Source: JAAZIN01 sp964441025
Lineage (GTDB): Bacteria; Bacillota; Dethiobacteria; DTU022
Assembly: GCA_964441025.1 (NCBI GenBank)
Contig: CAYTXG010000009.1
Coordinates: 1 to 64,000, forward strand
Reading direction: 5' to 3'
DNA length: 64,000 nucleotides
Positions 52,521 through 60,982 of the stretch are shown here, piece by piece (positions within the stretch are counted from its first letter, which is position 1; each line of letters opens with the position of its first letter). Made by a program: the position numbers and the translations under genes. The notes below the pieces were generated by a model. It saw nothing but the letters and a program-made list of their open reading frames with translations, searched no databases and had not been told where the DNA came from.

Positions 52521-54374
52521 GAAAGGTTAGGAGCTTCTATTCCGGATCAGTCCGGGGAGAGGGTGGAGTTTTCCCTTTATGCTCACCATTGGCCGGAGGT
52601 ATCGCTGCTTTTAGAAACCGGCGGAGGCACCCGGGAAATAGCAATGGAGAGGGCAGGCGAGAATATTTTCCGCAGCGCGGTGGAGGGGTGCGGTCTGGAT
52701 CTGCGCTATAAATTTTTATTGAAGGGGCGCAATGGCGGAGGCGCCTTCCCCGATCCCTACAGCCATTACCAGCCTGAAGGGGTGCACGGCTTTTCACAGG
52801 TCGTCAACCATGACGCCTACTGCTGGGGGGACGGGGACTGGAAAGGGTTGGATTGGGAGAGAGCGCTCCTGTACGAGGTACACCCGGGTACATTCACCCG
52901 TAAAGGGAATTTTGCCGGCATTGAAGAAAGGCTTGACTACCTGCTGGAACTGGGAGTAAATACACTGGAACTGATGCCGCTGGCTCAGACCCCGGGCCGC
53001 TGGAACTGGGGCTATGATGGGGTGGGTCTTTTCAGCGTGAACTGCAACTACGGCAAACCCGGTCATCTGAAAGAGCTTGTTGATAGCTGCCACCGCAAAG
53101 GGCTGGCTGTGATCCTGGACATTGTCTACAACCACTTCGGACCCGAGGGTAATTATCTGGGGAAGTTTGGCCCCTATTTCACCGGCAAATATGAAACGCC
53201 CTGGGGAGAGGCGGTGAATTTCGACGACAGCGGGTGTGCGGCGGCGCGCCGGATGGTGCTGGACAGCGTCCGCCATTGGATTAAGCGCTACCACTTTGAC
53301 GGTCTGCGACTTGATGCCGTCCATGCGATCAAAGATGAAAGCCGCCCCCATATTCTGGAGGAGATCGCTGCAACTGCGCGGGCGCTGGAAAAGGAGCTCG
53401 GGCGCAGCATTGTGATCATTGCCGAGACAGATGACAACGATGTCCGCCTGATCAGGCCGGCAGGAGAGGGCGGTTTTGGGATCAGCGCCCAGTGGATGGA
53501 TGACTTTCACCATACCGTGCACACAGTACTCACCGGGGAAAACAAAGGCTACTACCAGGATTACGGCCGGATTGAGGATCTGGAAAAAGTCTACCGCAAT
53601 TATCTCTACACGGGCGGATATTCGAAGTTCTGGATGAAGAATAGAGGCAGCGACGCCGCTACCGAACCCGGCTCCAGCTTTGTAGTGGCCATCCAGACGC
53701 ATGACCAGGTGGGAAACCGGGCCCGGGGCGAAAGGCTTTCGGCGCTTGTGGATTTTCCGTACCTGAAAGCGGCGGCGGGCCTTTTGTTTACTGCGCCCTA
53801 TGTACCCATGCTGTTCATGGGAGAGGAGTACGGGGAGAAGAATCCTTTTCTTTTCTTTACCGATTACCAGGACCCCGAGCTCAAAAAGGCTGTAATAAAG
53901 GGGCGGCAAGAAGAGTTTGCCTCCTTTGGCTGGGGAAGTGTGCCCAACCCTGAAGAAGATGCCACTTTTTTCGCCTCCAGGCTGACCCCCCATGGAGCGT
54001 GGCAGCTACGCCAGGAGCAGCTTTTTAACTATTACCGCGATCTCATCGCCCTGCGCCGGGAACACCCGGCCCTGGAAGCGCCGGACAAAAGGGGAACGGC
54101 AGTCCAGGTCGATCCGGATTCAGGGCTGGTCAGGATCACCCGCAAAAACCGGGGCAGGAAGCTCACCGGCCTGGCCAATCTGGGAGACGGCAGCACGGCT
54201 GTACCGCGGGATCCAGCCAGGGAAATTTTCAACTCCGAGGAACCGCGCTACGGCGGAAGGGAAGAAGGGGCGGAACAAACCGGAAAACCCGGGACAGCCG
54301 GCGGGGGGACGAGTCTGGAAAACGCCGGGCGCACCCTTTTACCGGGTCACTTTGTAATCCTTGAGTCAAGGTGA
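52518..54374 (+). CDS. treZ: Malto-oligosyltrehalose trehalohydrolase
   Basis: A 618-residue GH13 enzyme with an N-terminal beta-sandwich (about 5-90) and a catalytic barrel. Catalytic residues are Asp265 (RLDAVHAI, nucleophile), Glu303 (AETDDND, acid/base) and Asp396 (QTHDQVGN). The AETDDND and DAVHAI blocks are typical of TreZ, which cuts the alpha-1,4 bond next to the terminal trehalosyl unit. The usual partner TreY is not in the window. The C-terminal 60 residues are low-complexity and Gly/Glu-rich. The stop codon lies within a palindromic repeat that starts at 54371. A start without a ribosome site is noted separately. Confidence 0.88.
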   Translation: MERLGASIPDQSGERVEFSLYAHHWPEVSLLLETGGGTREIAMERAGENIFRSAVEGCGLDLRYKFLLKGRNGGGAFPDPYSHYQPEGVHGFSQVVNHDAYCWGDGDWKGLDWERALLYEVHPGTFTRKGNFAGIEERLDYLLELGVNTLELMPLAQTPGRWNWGYDGVGLFSVNCNYGKPGHLKELVDSCHRKGLAVILDIVYNHFGPEGNYLGKFGPYFTGKYETPWGEAVNFDDSGCAAARRMVLDSVRHWIKRYHFDGLRLDAVHAIKDESRPHILEEIAATARALEKELGRSIVIIAETDDNDVRLIRPAGEGGFGISAQWMDDFHHTVHTVLTGENKGYYQDYGRIEDLEKVYRNYLYTGGYSKFWMKNRGSDAATEPGSSFVVAIQTHDQVGNRARGERLSALVDFPYLKAAAGLLFTAPYVPMLFMGEEYGEKNPFLFFTDYQDPELKKAVIKGRQEEFASFGWGSVPNPEEDATFFASRLTPHGAWQLRQEQLFNYYRDLIALRREHPALEAPDKRGTAVQVDPDSGLVRITRKNRGRKLTGLANLGDGSTAVPRDPAREIFNSEEPRYGGREEGAEQTGKPGTAGGGTSLENAGRTLLPGHFVILESR

Positions 54375-54400
54375 GTCACGGGGACGGTGACTTTGACTCA
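54371..54400 (+). repeat. GGGACGGT-core palindromic element, copy 2
   Basis: A 30-base imperfect palindrome (arms TGAGTCA / TGACTCA, core GGGGACGG), 27 of 30 bases identical to the element at 11159-11188. Its first TGA is the treZ stop codon. It and the inverted copy at 54609-54638 flank a 208-base segment with no gene. Confidence 0.75.
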
Positions 54401-54608
54401 TGCCGTATGCATGATTTTCATAAAAAAGTAGTTGAGCTTTTCCCGGCAGCAGTACGGAACCATAGTTTGTTCTGACCACCAACTGCACGTGGCATATCTG
54501 ATGCCAATAGTTCGAGGAAACCCTTATATATGCTGGGCAGCTGCAACGCCAGGACAAGGCAGGCCACCTCTTTTCACAGAACGACATACCTGTAATTGCT
54601 CACACGCT

Positions 54609-54653
54609 GTGAGTCAAAGACACCGTCCCTCCGACTCAGTCCCTCCGACTCAC
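54609..54653 (-). repeat. GGGACGGT-core palindromic element, copy 3, with a tandem half
   Basis: 54609-54638 is an inverted copy of the element at 54371 (two differences from the 11159 copy over 29 bases). Its right part, GTCCCTCCGACTCA, is repeated in tandem at 54639-54652. It lies 17 bases past the GH57 stop on the minus strand, so it may serve that gene's 3' end. Confidence 0.75.
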
Positions 54654-54669
54654 ACTGGCTCGCGACGCC

Positions 54670-56628
54670 TCATGTGATGCGGGCAAAGGCAGGTTCGCCG
54701 GGCTCCACCGGTTCCAGTGCGCTAAAGTAACGCTCAACATCGCCCTCCGACAGATTGTCAATGCGGTTGATCATTTCCGGGAAGAGCGGCGGGTAGAGCT
54801 CATAGAGGTATTCGTACATCCGGTCAACCATGAACTCGACATCGGGGACCTCTCCCCAGACCCGCTGCAGGTACTCCGTCGCCATGAAAAGCGCCCGGCA
54901 ATATTCCTGCATCAGCGAAAGGAGCTGCTTCATCCTGGTGACGGCGGTCATGTTTTCATTCCTGTTTGCGCTGTAGAGCTCCTTTGCTTTCTGCACAGCC
55001 ACCCCTCTCCACCGTTCCACTTCTTCAATATTCCGGTAAGCCGGGGAGAGCTCGCCGCCTGCTTCGGCCATATATTTCTCCAGGCCGAAGCGCAAGTAAT
55101 CAACGCGGCTGTCCACAAATACTTTTAGCGTCTCGACAAGACCGGCAATGTGCTTGCTGTCAAGGGGCTTCAGTTCGCGAAAAAGTATAAAGAGATCGGG
55201 GCAGCGCTCTATTTTCTTCAGCAGGGCCACACAGAGCAGGTAAGCATCCAGGCAGGGACGCTTCTGGCGCCCTTCGGTGGGGCGCCAGCCCCAGTTGCAG
55301 GCCCGCTTCATCAGCCGCCGGTAGAGCACGATCTGGGTGTCGAGATCTTCGCCGGCAAGGTCATAGCCTGTTTCGGCCAGCCTTCCGGCATCAACAGTAA
55401 CATTCTCCGTCACCTTAAAGTTCTCCACCAGGGTATCGCAGATGCCGCAGAAATACTTGCCATTTTCCCAGAAGATAAGCGGGTTGGCGTAAAGACCGCT
55501 TTTTTCAATAGTATAACGGCCGATGTCATCAGCACCCAGGGGAGGATAATGACCGTCCGCCCGCAGGACCAGGCGGATCTCGGGGGCCCAGCAGATATGC
55601 TTAAATTTCACCTGAGGCAGCTGCTCAAAGCCTTCCGCCTTTAGTATCTCATCAATATACTGGTCCGGGGTAACGAAATGCACGCAATAGATTTCACGAT
55701 CCTCCTCCAGCAGGCTTTGCCAGGCGCGGCTCATGATTTCAATAGCGGTGTCCCCGAAGTCCATTAGCTCAAGGTCCTGGATATAAAGAAGCACTCCGTC
55801 CGGAGGGGCCTGGTTCAACTCCTGTCTCAAAACCTCCCGGTAAAGCGCCACTCCCTCCTCCATGCCGATGGGAAAAGACTCGCTCTGCCCGGTCAGGTAT
55901 TCATTAAAAAACACAGGGTAATCACCCAGTTTGTAGCCCTGGTTCTTGACCTCCTCCCTTTTCATGCGGGTAATGGGCCGCCAGATCTCCTGGGATATGG
56001 GGAAATTGCGGGGGAAAGCAAGAATGCTGCGGCTGGGGCTTTTCACCCAGAAGGGTTTATAAAGATGATCACCCCGCCCGATGAGTTCGAAAGGCGCCTT
56101 CTTCTCCTGAAGGTGGGGAAAGACAAGGTAGTCAATGTTTGCCGCGGCGGCTCCCTCAATTTTGTCGACGCTGTAGGAAGCCTCGGGTGAAAAATAGCCC
56201 TTGTACCTGGGATGGGGCGCCTGCATGCAGCTGTGCAGGTACTGCATATTCCAAACTATCTCCTGGGTGATCTCCTCTTGCTTGAGCAGGGAGACATGGG
56301 TGTGGTGGGCATGCCCGTAGATGGGGTACAGGCGGCCATCCCGGAAGGCATCCACAATTCGCTTGAATATCTCCGGAATTACTTCCCCGATTTGCTGCAG
56401 CAGTTCATTGCTGTATTCAACGCAGATGGGGGCGTTCAGCTTCTCGCCCAGGCGGATGCCCAGGGTGTAAACATCGCGCCCCTCCTCCTTTCTTTTTTTT
56501 ATGTAATTTTCGTCAAGAACGGTCCCTTTCATGGGGTTTTCATCTTCAAGATAAGAAAGGAATCTTTCCGGCAGATCCCAGAGCAGCTCATGAGCGTGGA
56601 AGGCTAAAATAACGTACAGATCTTTCAT
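54670..56628 (-). CDS. Glycoside hydrolase family 57 protein
   Basis: A 652-residue GH57 protein, a family of alpha-amylases, 4-alpha-glucanotransferases, branching enzymes and amylopullulanases. Recognisable blocks are FHAHELLWDLP (motif 1, HxH), YGHAHHTHVSLL and GYFSPEASYS, whose Glu fits the catalytic nucleophile block. The C-terminal 250 residues are helical. The ATG at 56628 follows AGGGAGGG. Its position beside treT and treZ points to an alpha-glucan or trehalose role, but the specific activity is not clear. Confidence 0.8.
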   Translation of the reverse strand: MKDLYVILAFHAHELLWDLPERFLSYLEDENPMKGTVLDENYIKKRKEEGRDVYTLGIRLGEKLNAPICVEYSNELLQQIGEVIPEIFKRIVDAFRDGRLYPIYGHAHHTHVSLLKQEEITQEIVWNMQYLHSCMQAPHPRYKGYFSPEASYSVDKIEGAAAANIDYLVFPHLQEKKAPFELIGRGDHLYKPFWVKSPSRSILAFPRNFPISQEIWRPITRMKREEVKNQGYKLGDYPVFFNEYLTGQSESFPIGMEEGVALYREVLRQELNQAPPDGVLLYIQDLELMDFGDTAIEIMSRAWQSLLEEDREIYCVHFVTPDQYIDEILKAEGFEQLPQVKFKHICWAPEIRLVLRADGHYPPLGADDIGRYTIEKSGLYANPLIFWENGKYFCGICDTLVENFKVTENVTVDAGRLAETGYDLAGEDLDTQIVLYRRLMKRACNWGWRPTEGRQKRPCLDAYLLCVALLKKIERCPDLFILFRELKPLDSKHIAGLVETLKVFVDSRVDYLRFGLEKYMAEAGGELSPAYRNIEEVERWRGVAVQKAKELYSANRNENMTAVTRMKQLLSLMQEYCRALFMATEYLQRVWGEVPDVEFMVDRMYEYLYELYPPLFPEMINRIDNLSEGDVERYFSALEPVEPGEPAFARIT

Positions 56629-56966
56629 CCGCCTGGTCCCTCCCTTTGGTCTGTGGGTATCCGCGGGGTGCACGGCGGGCGATCCGCCGTTAACCCGGGG
56701 TTCATAGTTTACCCCGCGGTGAGGCGGTTAAACGGGGGTTTTAATAGATACCCTCTTTCATTGTGGAGTTGTGTAAAGGCAGTGCCCAAATGAGTTAAGC
56801 TAAAAAGGGTTTCAGCGAGGAGCACCGCCCGGCTCAGCATGACAAAAAGAGGGCCCGGATTGACATCCAAAAGCCCCTTTTGAAAAAGGGGCTTTTGGAT
56901 GAATGCAAAACACCTTCTGCTTTGATAATTTTTCGGATTGATCAAACCCGGGGGCTAAATGACAGG
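56629..56966. other. 338-base gap between the GH57 and CoA-transferase genes
   Basis: Apart from the long hairpin at 56864-56901 there is nothing I recognise. A 78-codon frame (56709-56945, minus) spans that hairpin and is unlikely to be a gene. A GH57 promoter must lie here but no clear -35/-10 is visible. Confidence 0.4.
56864..56901 (-). terminator. Long perfect hairpin terminator after the CoA-transferase gene
   Basis: CATCCAAAAGCCCCTTTT and its exact complement form an 18-bp stem with a 2-base loop. The core is GCCCC/GGGGC with flanking A and T tracts, the standard arrangement of a bidirectional rho-independent terminator. It is about 65 bases beyond the CoA-transferase stop. Confidence 0.75.
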
Positions 56967-58334
56967 CTATCTGCACCCTCCCGATGCAACCGCCATTTTG
57001 TAATGCGGTGCGGGCTCCTCTACAACGGGGGAGTGAACTAAAATTGACCTCTTTGCCTTTACCCCTTCGCTCAACTCGCGGCGGAAGTCCGGATGAGCGA
57101 TGGAGATAAGGGCTTCAGCCCTTTGCCGTAGGCTTTTGCCGCGCAGGTCGGCAACGCCGTATTCGGTAACCACATAGTGAACATCATTGCGTGTGGTGGT
57201 CACGCCGGCGCCTTCGGCAAGGGCCACGCATATGCGCGATATCCTTCCTTTCGCCGCCGTGGAGGGAAGCACAATAATTGATTTCCCCCCGGGCGAGCGG
57301 GCTGCGCCACGGACAAAGTCAACCTGGCCCCCCACACCGCTGTAGTGAGTAAAACCGATGGAGTCTGCGCAAATCTGGCCGGTAAGGTCAACCTGGATGG
57401 CGCTGTTTATGGATACAATTTTGCTGTTCCGCCCGATGACCAGGGGATCATTGGTATAGTCAACGGTGTACATCTCCACAGCAGGATTGTCGTGAACAAA
57501 ATCATAGAGCCGCCGCGTGCCCATGAGGAAGGTGGCAATGAGCTTGCCTTTATGAATGGACTTGGCTTCATTTGTGATAACTCCCGCCTCAACAAGGTCA
57601 ACCACTCCATCGGAGAACATCTCGGTATGAATGCCCAGGTCTTTTTTGTTGGTTAAGAATTTTAAAACAGCGTCGGGGATGGCGCCGATGCCGAGCTGCA
57701 ACGTGGCGCCGTCTTCGATCAGGGGAGCGACATGGCTCCCAATGGCCTCCGCAACGGGCCCGATTACCGGCAAAGGCACCTCGATGACCGGCTCATCGAT
57801 CTCCACCAGATAGTCAACTTCAGATACGTGGATAAAACTGTCCCCCAGGGTGCGGGGCATGCGGGGATTTACCGCCGCAACCACCGTTTCAGCGCAGGAG
57901 GCGGCAATCTTTGTATAATCCACCGATACGCCAAAGCTCATGAATCCGTGGTCATCGGGCGGGCTTACGTGGATCAGGGCCCTTTCGACAGGAAGATAGC
58001 CCTCCCTGAACAGCCGGGGCACCTCGGAGAAAAAACAGGGGATGAAATCAGCCCGGCCGCTGTTAACCGCCTCGCGCACCGAGGCCCCGGCAAAAAGAGA
58101 GAGATGTGAAAAATGTCTTTCCATGCCAGGATCACAAAAACTGTTCGGCCCCAGCATTAAAAAATGTATGATGGTCACACCCTGAAGCTCAGGAGCCCGC
58201 TCTACCAGGGCCCGGCTCAGGATTAAAGATTCCCCGGCACAGTGGGAGAAAGCTACCCGATCGCCCGAACGAACCGTTTTAACTGCTTCTTTCACAGATG
58301 TTAACTTTTGATTATAAAGCTCTTTCCAATTCAT
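56967..58334 (-). CDS. Acetyl-CoA hydrolase/transferase (4-hydroxybutyrate or butyrate CoA-transferase type)
   Basis: A 455-residue family I CoA-transferase of the Cat1/Cat2/AbfT group, moving CoA between acetyl-CoA and butyrate or 4-hydroxybutyrate. The catalytic Glu is in LGIHTEMFSDG (about 230-240) and the oxyanion/CoA-binding GIGAIPDAVL block lies just before; GVGGQVDFVRGA follows near 350. ATG 58334 is preferred because AAGGAG is eight bases upstream. A sigma-H-like promoter overlaps a TTGACA-containing region upstream. It may serve butyrate/fatty-acid turnover with the acyl-CoA dehydrogenase elsewhere in the window. Confidence 0.9.
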   Translation of the reverse strand: MNWKELYNQKLTSVKEAVKTVRSGDRVAFSHCAGESLILSRALVERAPELQGVTIIHFLMLGPNSFCDPGMERHFSHLSLFAGASVREAVNSGRADFIPCFFSEVPRLFREGYLPVERALIHVSPPDDHGFMSFGVSVDYTKIAASCAETVVAAVNPRMPRTLGDSFIHVSEVDYLVEIDEPVIEVPLPVIGPVAEAIGSHVAPLIEDGATLQLGIGAIPDAVLKFLTNKKDLGIHTEMFSDGVVDLVEAGVITNEAKSIHKGKLIATFLMGTRRLYDFVHDNPAVEMYTVDYTNDPLVIGRNSKIVSINSAIQVDLTGQICADSIGFTHYSGVGGQVDFVRGAARSPGGKSIIVLPSTAAKGRISRICVALAEGAGVTTTRNDVHYVVTEYGVADLRGKSLRQRAEALISIAHPDFRRELSEGVKAKRSILVHSPVVEEPAPHYKMAVASGGCR

Positions 58335-58395
58335 TACCGCTGCTCCTTGTTTTTTTAGTGTTGACATGTTTTACCTGCATCTTAAAACTTACTAT

Positions 58396-58425
58396 ATGTT
58401 CGACAGAATCTTTTTAATATCCTTT
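58396..58425 (-). promoter_or_regulatory. Sigma-H-type promoter of the CoA-transferase gene
   Basis: Minus-strand AAAGGATAT (58417-58425, perfect), a 12-base spacer and GTCGAACAT (58396-58404, one mismatch), about 62 bases before the ATG. A perfect TTGACA just upstream with a poor -10 (GATTCT) 17 bases on suggests that a vegetative promoter may overlap it. Confidence 0.6.
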
Positions 58426-58609
58426 ATTGTCAACTCCTTGGATCTCATAACAGATCACTACAAGAATATTCGCTATTTGGCCTATCTTATCCCTTTGTTA
58501 TCTATTCTAACGAATACGGGAAAAAGATCAAGCTTTGCCGAGGCAATATAGGGTATGTTAAAATGGGATGAGCTGCTTTGCAGAAAATAATCTTCAGGAG
58601 GTATAACCA

Positions 58610-59167
58610 TTGTACTGGAAAAAGAGGGGCGCGGTCAATACCGCCGCTGCCATTGAAGCTGCCTTGAAAAGGGCCGAAGAACTGGGGATCAACACGATAG
58701 CAGTAGCTTCGAACAGCGGCTCTACCGCTGAAAAACTTTACGAATCAGGCGGTGGCAAAGGCCTTAGAATCATCTGCGTCACCCATCATGTCGGTTTTAA
58801 AGGGCCGGGCGAAGATGAAATGACTGTTGAAATGAGAGCCGCCCTCAGGGAAAAAGGGGTGGATCTGCTTACCACTACGCACCTTCTGGCAGGGGTGGAT
58901 CGTGCCCTGCGGAATAAATTTCAGGGGGTTTACCCCTCTGAAATTGTCGCCACCAGCCTGCGCATGTTTGGCCAGGGAATAAAGGTCTGCGTGGAGATCA
59001 GCGTCATGGCCCTTGATGCCGGGCTCGTCCCTTACGGTGAGGAGATCATCGCCATCGCCGGCAGCAGCAGGGGCGCCGACACCTCCTGTGTAATCACCCC
59101 TGCGCATTCAAATAATTTTTTTGACACGGTAATCAAGGAAATAATCTGTATGCCGCGAGAAAAATAA
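58610..59167 (+). CDS. Stand-alone pyruvate kinase alpha/beta (C-terminal) domain protein
   Basis: A 185-residue protein made almost entirely of the PK_C fold, the regulatory domain of pyruvate kinase, without the catalytic barrel. Blocks include TIAVASNSGSTAEKL and IAGSSRGADTSCVITPAHS. Stand-alone PK_C proteins are widespread in clostridia and archaea with no known reaction. The TTG start at 58610 follows AGGAGG at eight bases. It is followed by lipid genes on the same strand, after a 145-base gap. Confidence 0.85.
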   Translation: MYWKKRGAVNTAAAIEAALKRAEELGINTIAVASNSGSTAEKLYESGGGKGLRIICVTHHVGFKGPGEDEMTVEMRAALREKGVDLLTTTHLLAGVDRALRNKFQGVYPSEIVATSLRMFGQGIKVCVEISVMALDAGLVPYGEEIIAIAGSSRGADTSCVITPAHSNNFFDTVIKEIICMPREK

Positions 59168-59312
59168 CTATTATTGCACCTGCCCCTTTTAACAGGGGCG
59201 GGTTACTGCAAAGTATCGAACCCCGGGGCTGGAGAAATCCCTTTTCCCGACTATTTCTGCAAGATCAGACTATTATTATAGTAGAGCTGATCATGTGAAA
59301 GGAGGTCCTGAA

Positions 59313-59972
59313 ATGAACCTGGTGGAGCGATTAACAGATGCCGAGGAGAGTCTTCGCGACAGTGCGCTAAAACCTGTATTCAATACACTTATCCCTTCCT
59401 GGGTCAAGCCTAACCACATTACCGGGCTGCGAATTTTACTTGTTTTTACAGCAATTATATGTTACCTTGTCAATTTTTCGCTGGCGATGCAAATCTGGAT
59501 CCTGAGCGCAGCCGCCCTTACCGATTTTGTGGACGGCCCGCTGGCACGGCTCCGCGGTCTCGCCTCGCGCAAAGGTGCGTACCTGGATCAAGCCTCGGAC
59601 TGGTTTCTCGGCGCCTGGACAGGGGCCCTTTCTCTCATAACCGGCCTGCTGCCCCTGACCGTAATAATACTTATGGTTGCCCCCCAGCTCGGGCTCCTGG
59701 CCACGGATCGAATACGGGCTGCGCGGCTCAGCAGCAGCAGCAGCGGGGAACGGGCGCTCAATATCGCCATGGGCGCAGCGAATTTTAGGCCGACTACAAT
59801 TGCCAGGCTGCAATTCGTGACCGTGCTTCTGGGTTTCATGCTCCTTCTGCTCAGCAAAGTGACGGATAAAGCCGGCTGGCACCGCCTGGGTCTGGGCAGT
59901 CTCTACCTGGAGATTGTACTGGCCTGGCTCCTGCTCCTGCATGGGATCATCAAAGTCGCCGCCAGGAGCTGA
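59313..59972 (+). CDS. CDP-alcohol phosphatidyltransferase
   Basis: A 219-residue integral membrane enzyme of phospholipid synthesis, about six helices. The full family motif is present: Asp71, Asp74, Gly75, Ala78, Arg79, Gly88, Asp92 and Asp96 (DFVDGPLAR, then G and D-x3-D). It would transfer a phosphatidyl group from CDP-diacylglycerol to an alcohol such as glycerol-3-phosphate or inositol. ATG 59313 follows AAAGGAGGT. Location before fakB/fakA makes a lipid neighbourhood. Confidence 0.9.
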   Translation: MNLVERLTDAEESLRDSALKPVFNTLIPSWVKPNHITGLRILLVFTAIICYLVNFSLAMQIWILSAAALTDFVDGPLARLRGLASRKGAYLDQASDWFLGAWTGALSLITGLLPLTVIILMVAPQLGLLATDRIRAARLSSSSSGERALNIAMGAANFRPTTIARLQFVTVLLGFMLLLLSKVTDKAGWHRLGLGSLYLEIVLAWLLLLHGIIKVAARS

Positions 59973-60119
59973 ACCTCTCTTTAGCCGGTTAAGAGGTGGC
60001 TGTCCAACAAAAAGGCAACGCTGTGCTGTTCAAATTGTGAAACAATATACCGGTGAAGGATACCCAGGGGTGATGTAGAAGCTACTTAAACATAAAGACG
60101 GGGGAAAGAGGGGATAGGG

Positions 60120-60956
60120 ATGAAGAAAATCGCTATAGTAACGGACTCTACAGCCTACCTTACAGAAGAGGAGGTTGCCCGGCACGATGTGATCGTGATT
60201 CCGCTGACGGTCAATTTTACGGATGGTTTTATTTACGATGGAATAGTTGATGCCGGGGAATTTTTTGCCCGCGTTAACAGCTCTGATCAGCTGCCCTCTA
60301 CATCCCAGCCGGCCGTGGGTGCTTTTGTTGAGGCCTACCAGAAGCTCATCGCAGAGGGCAAAGAGGTTATATCCATTCATGCTTCTTCCAGGCTGAGCGG
60401 CACTTTTGACAGTGCATGTGGAGCGGCCACCATGGTTGACCCCGGGAGAATTACCCTTATCGACTCCCTGACCACCTCGGCAGCTCAGGCCTTCCTGGTC
60501 CTGGCGGCGGCACGGTGGGCGGAAGAGGGTCTAGAACGCCCCTGGATAGCCGCCAGGCTGGAGCAGGCGGTAAAGGAAATCGGTTCTTTCTTCATTCCCC
60601 AAACCCTTGAGTATCTAAAAAGGGGCGGCCGCATCGGCGGGGCGCAGGCACTTCTGGGATCGCTGCTGCAGATCAAGCCCATTCTCTATTTCTTTGAAGG
60701 TAAAATCGAGGTTTTGGATAAAGTCAGAACCGGGCGGAAGGCGATCCAGAGGATGCTGGAGGAGTTGCCCCGGAAGAGCAAACATCTGCAGGCCGCTGTC
60801 GTCCACTGCGCGGCCTTTGAGGAGGCGGTTGATATTAAGGACCGGATCCTGGAGATCGCGCCACACGCCAACGTGGTAATCAGGGAATTCGGCCCCGTTT
60901 TAAGCATACACGGAGGCCCGGGATTGGTGGGTATGGGTTTCTGGGCTTATGATTGA
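60120..60956 (+). CDS. fakB: DegV family fatty-acid-binding protein (FakB)
   Basis: A 278-residue DegV protein, which carries a fatty acid and presents its carboxyl to FakA for phosphorylation. It has IVTDSTAYL at the start, ATSQPAVGAF-type loop (STSQPAVGAF), HASSRLSGTFDSA and LKRGGRIGGAQALLGSLLQIKPIL near 165-190. The ATG at 60120 follows AGGGGATAGGG. The next reading frame is the kinase, forming a FakB-FakA operon. Confidence 0.92.
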   Translation: MKKIAIVTDSTAYLTEEEVARHDVIVIPLTVNFTDGFIYDGIVDAGEFFARVNSSDQLPSTSQPAVGAFVEAYQKLIAEGKEVISIHASSRLSGTFDSACGAATMVDPGRITLIDSLTTSAAQAFLVLAAARWAEEGLERPWIAARLEQAVKEIGSFFIPQTLEYLKRGGRIGGAQALLGSLLQIKPILYFFEGKIEVLDKVRTGRKAIQRMLEELPRKSKHLQAAVVHCAAFEEAVDIKDRILEIAPHANVVIREFGPVLSIHGGPGLVGMGFWAYD

Positions 60957-60982
60957 TCGGGGCATGCCAGAGGAGACCTGCT

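Noticed and set aside
56709..56945. 78-codon frame on the minus strand
   Set aside because: It runs through a perfect 38-base terminator hairpin and has no ribosome site.
58366..58551. 61-codon frame on the plus strand before the PK_C gene
   Set aside because: It overlaps the promoter of the opposing CoA-transferase gene and shows no protein features.
60055..60083. GAAGGATAC-N11-GTAGAAGCT as a sigma-H promoter for fakB
   Set aside because: Spacing fits, but three informative positions mismatch, including the T of GAAT; too weak to call.
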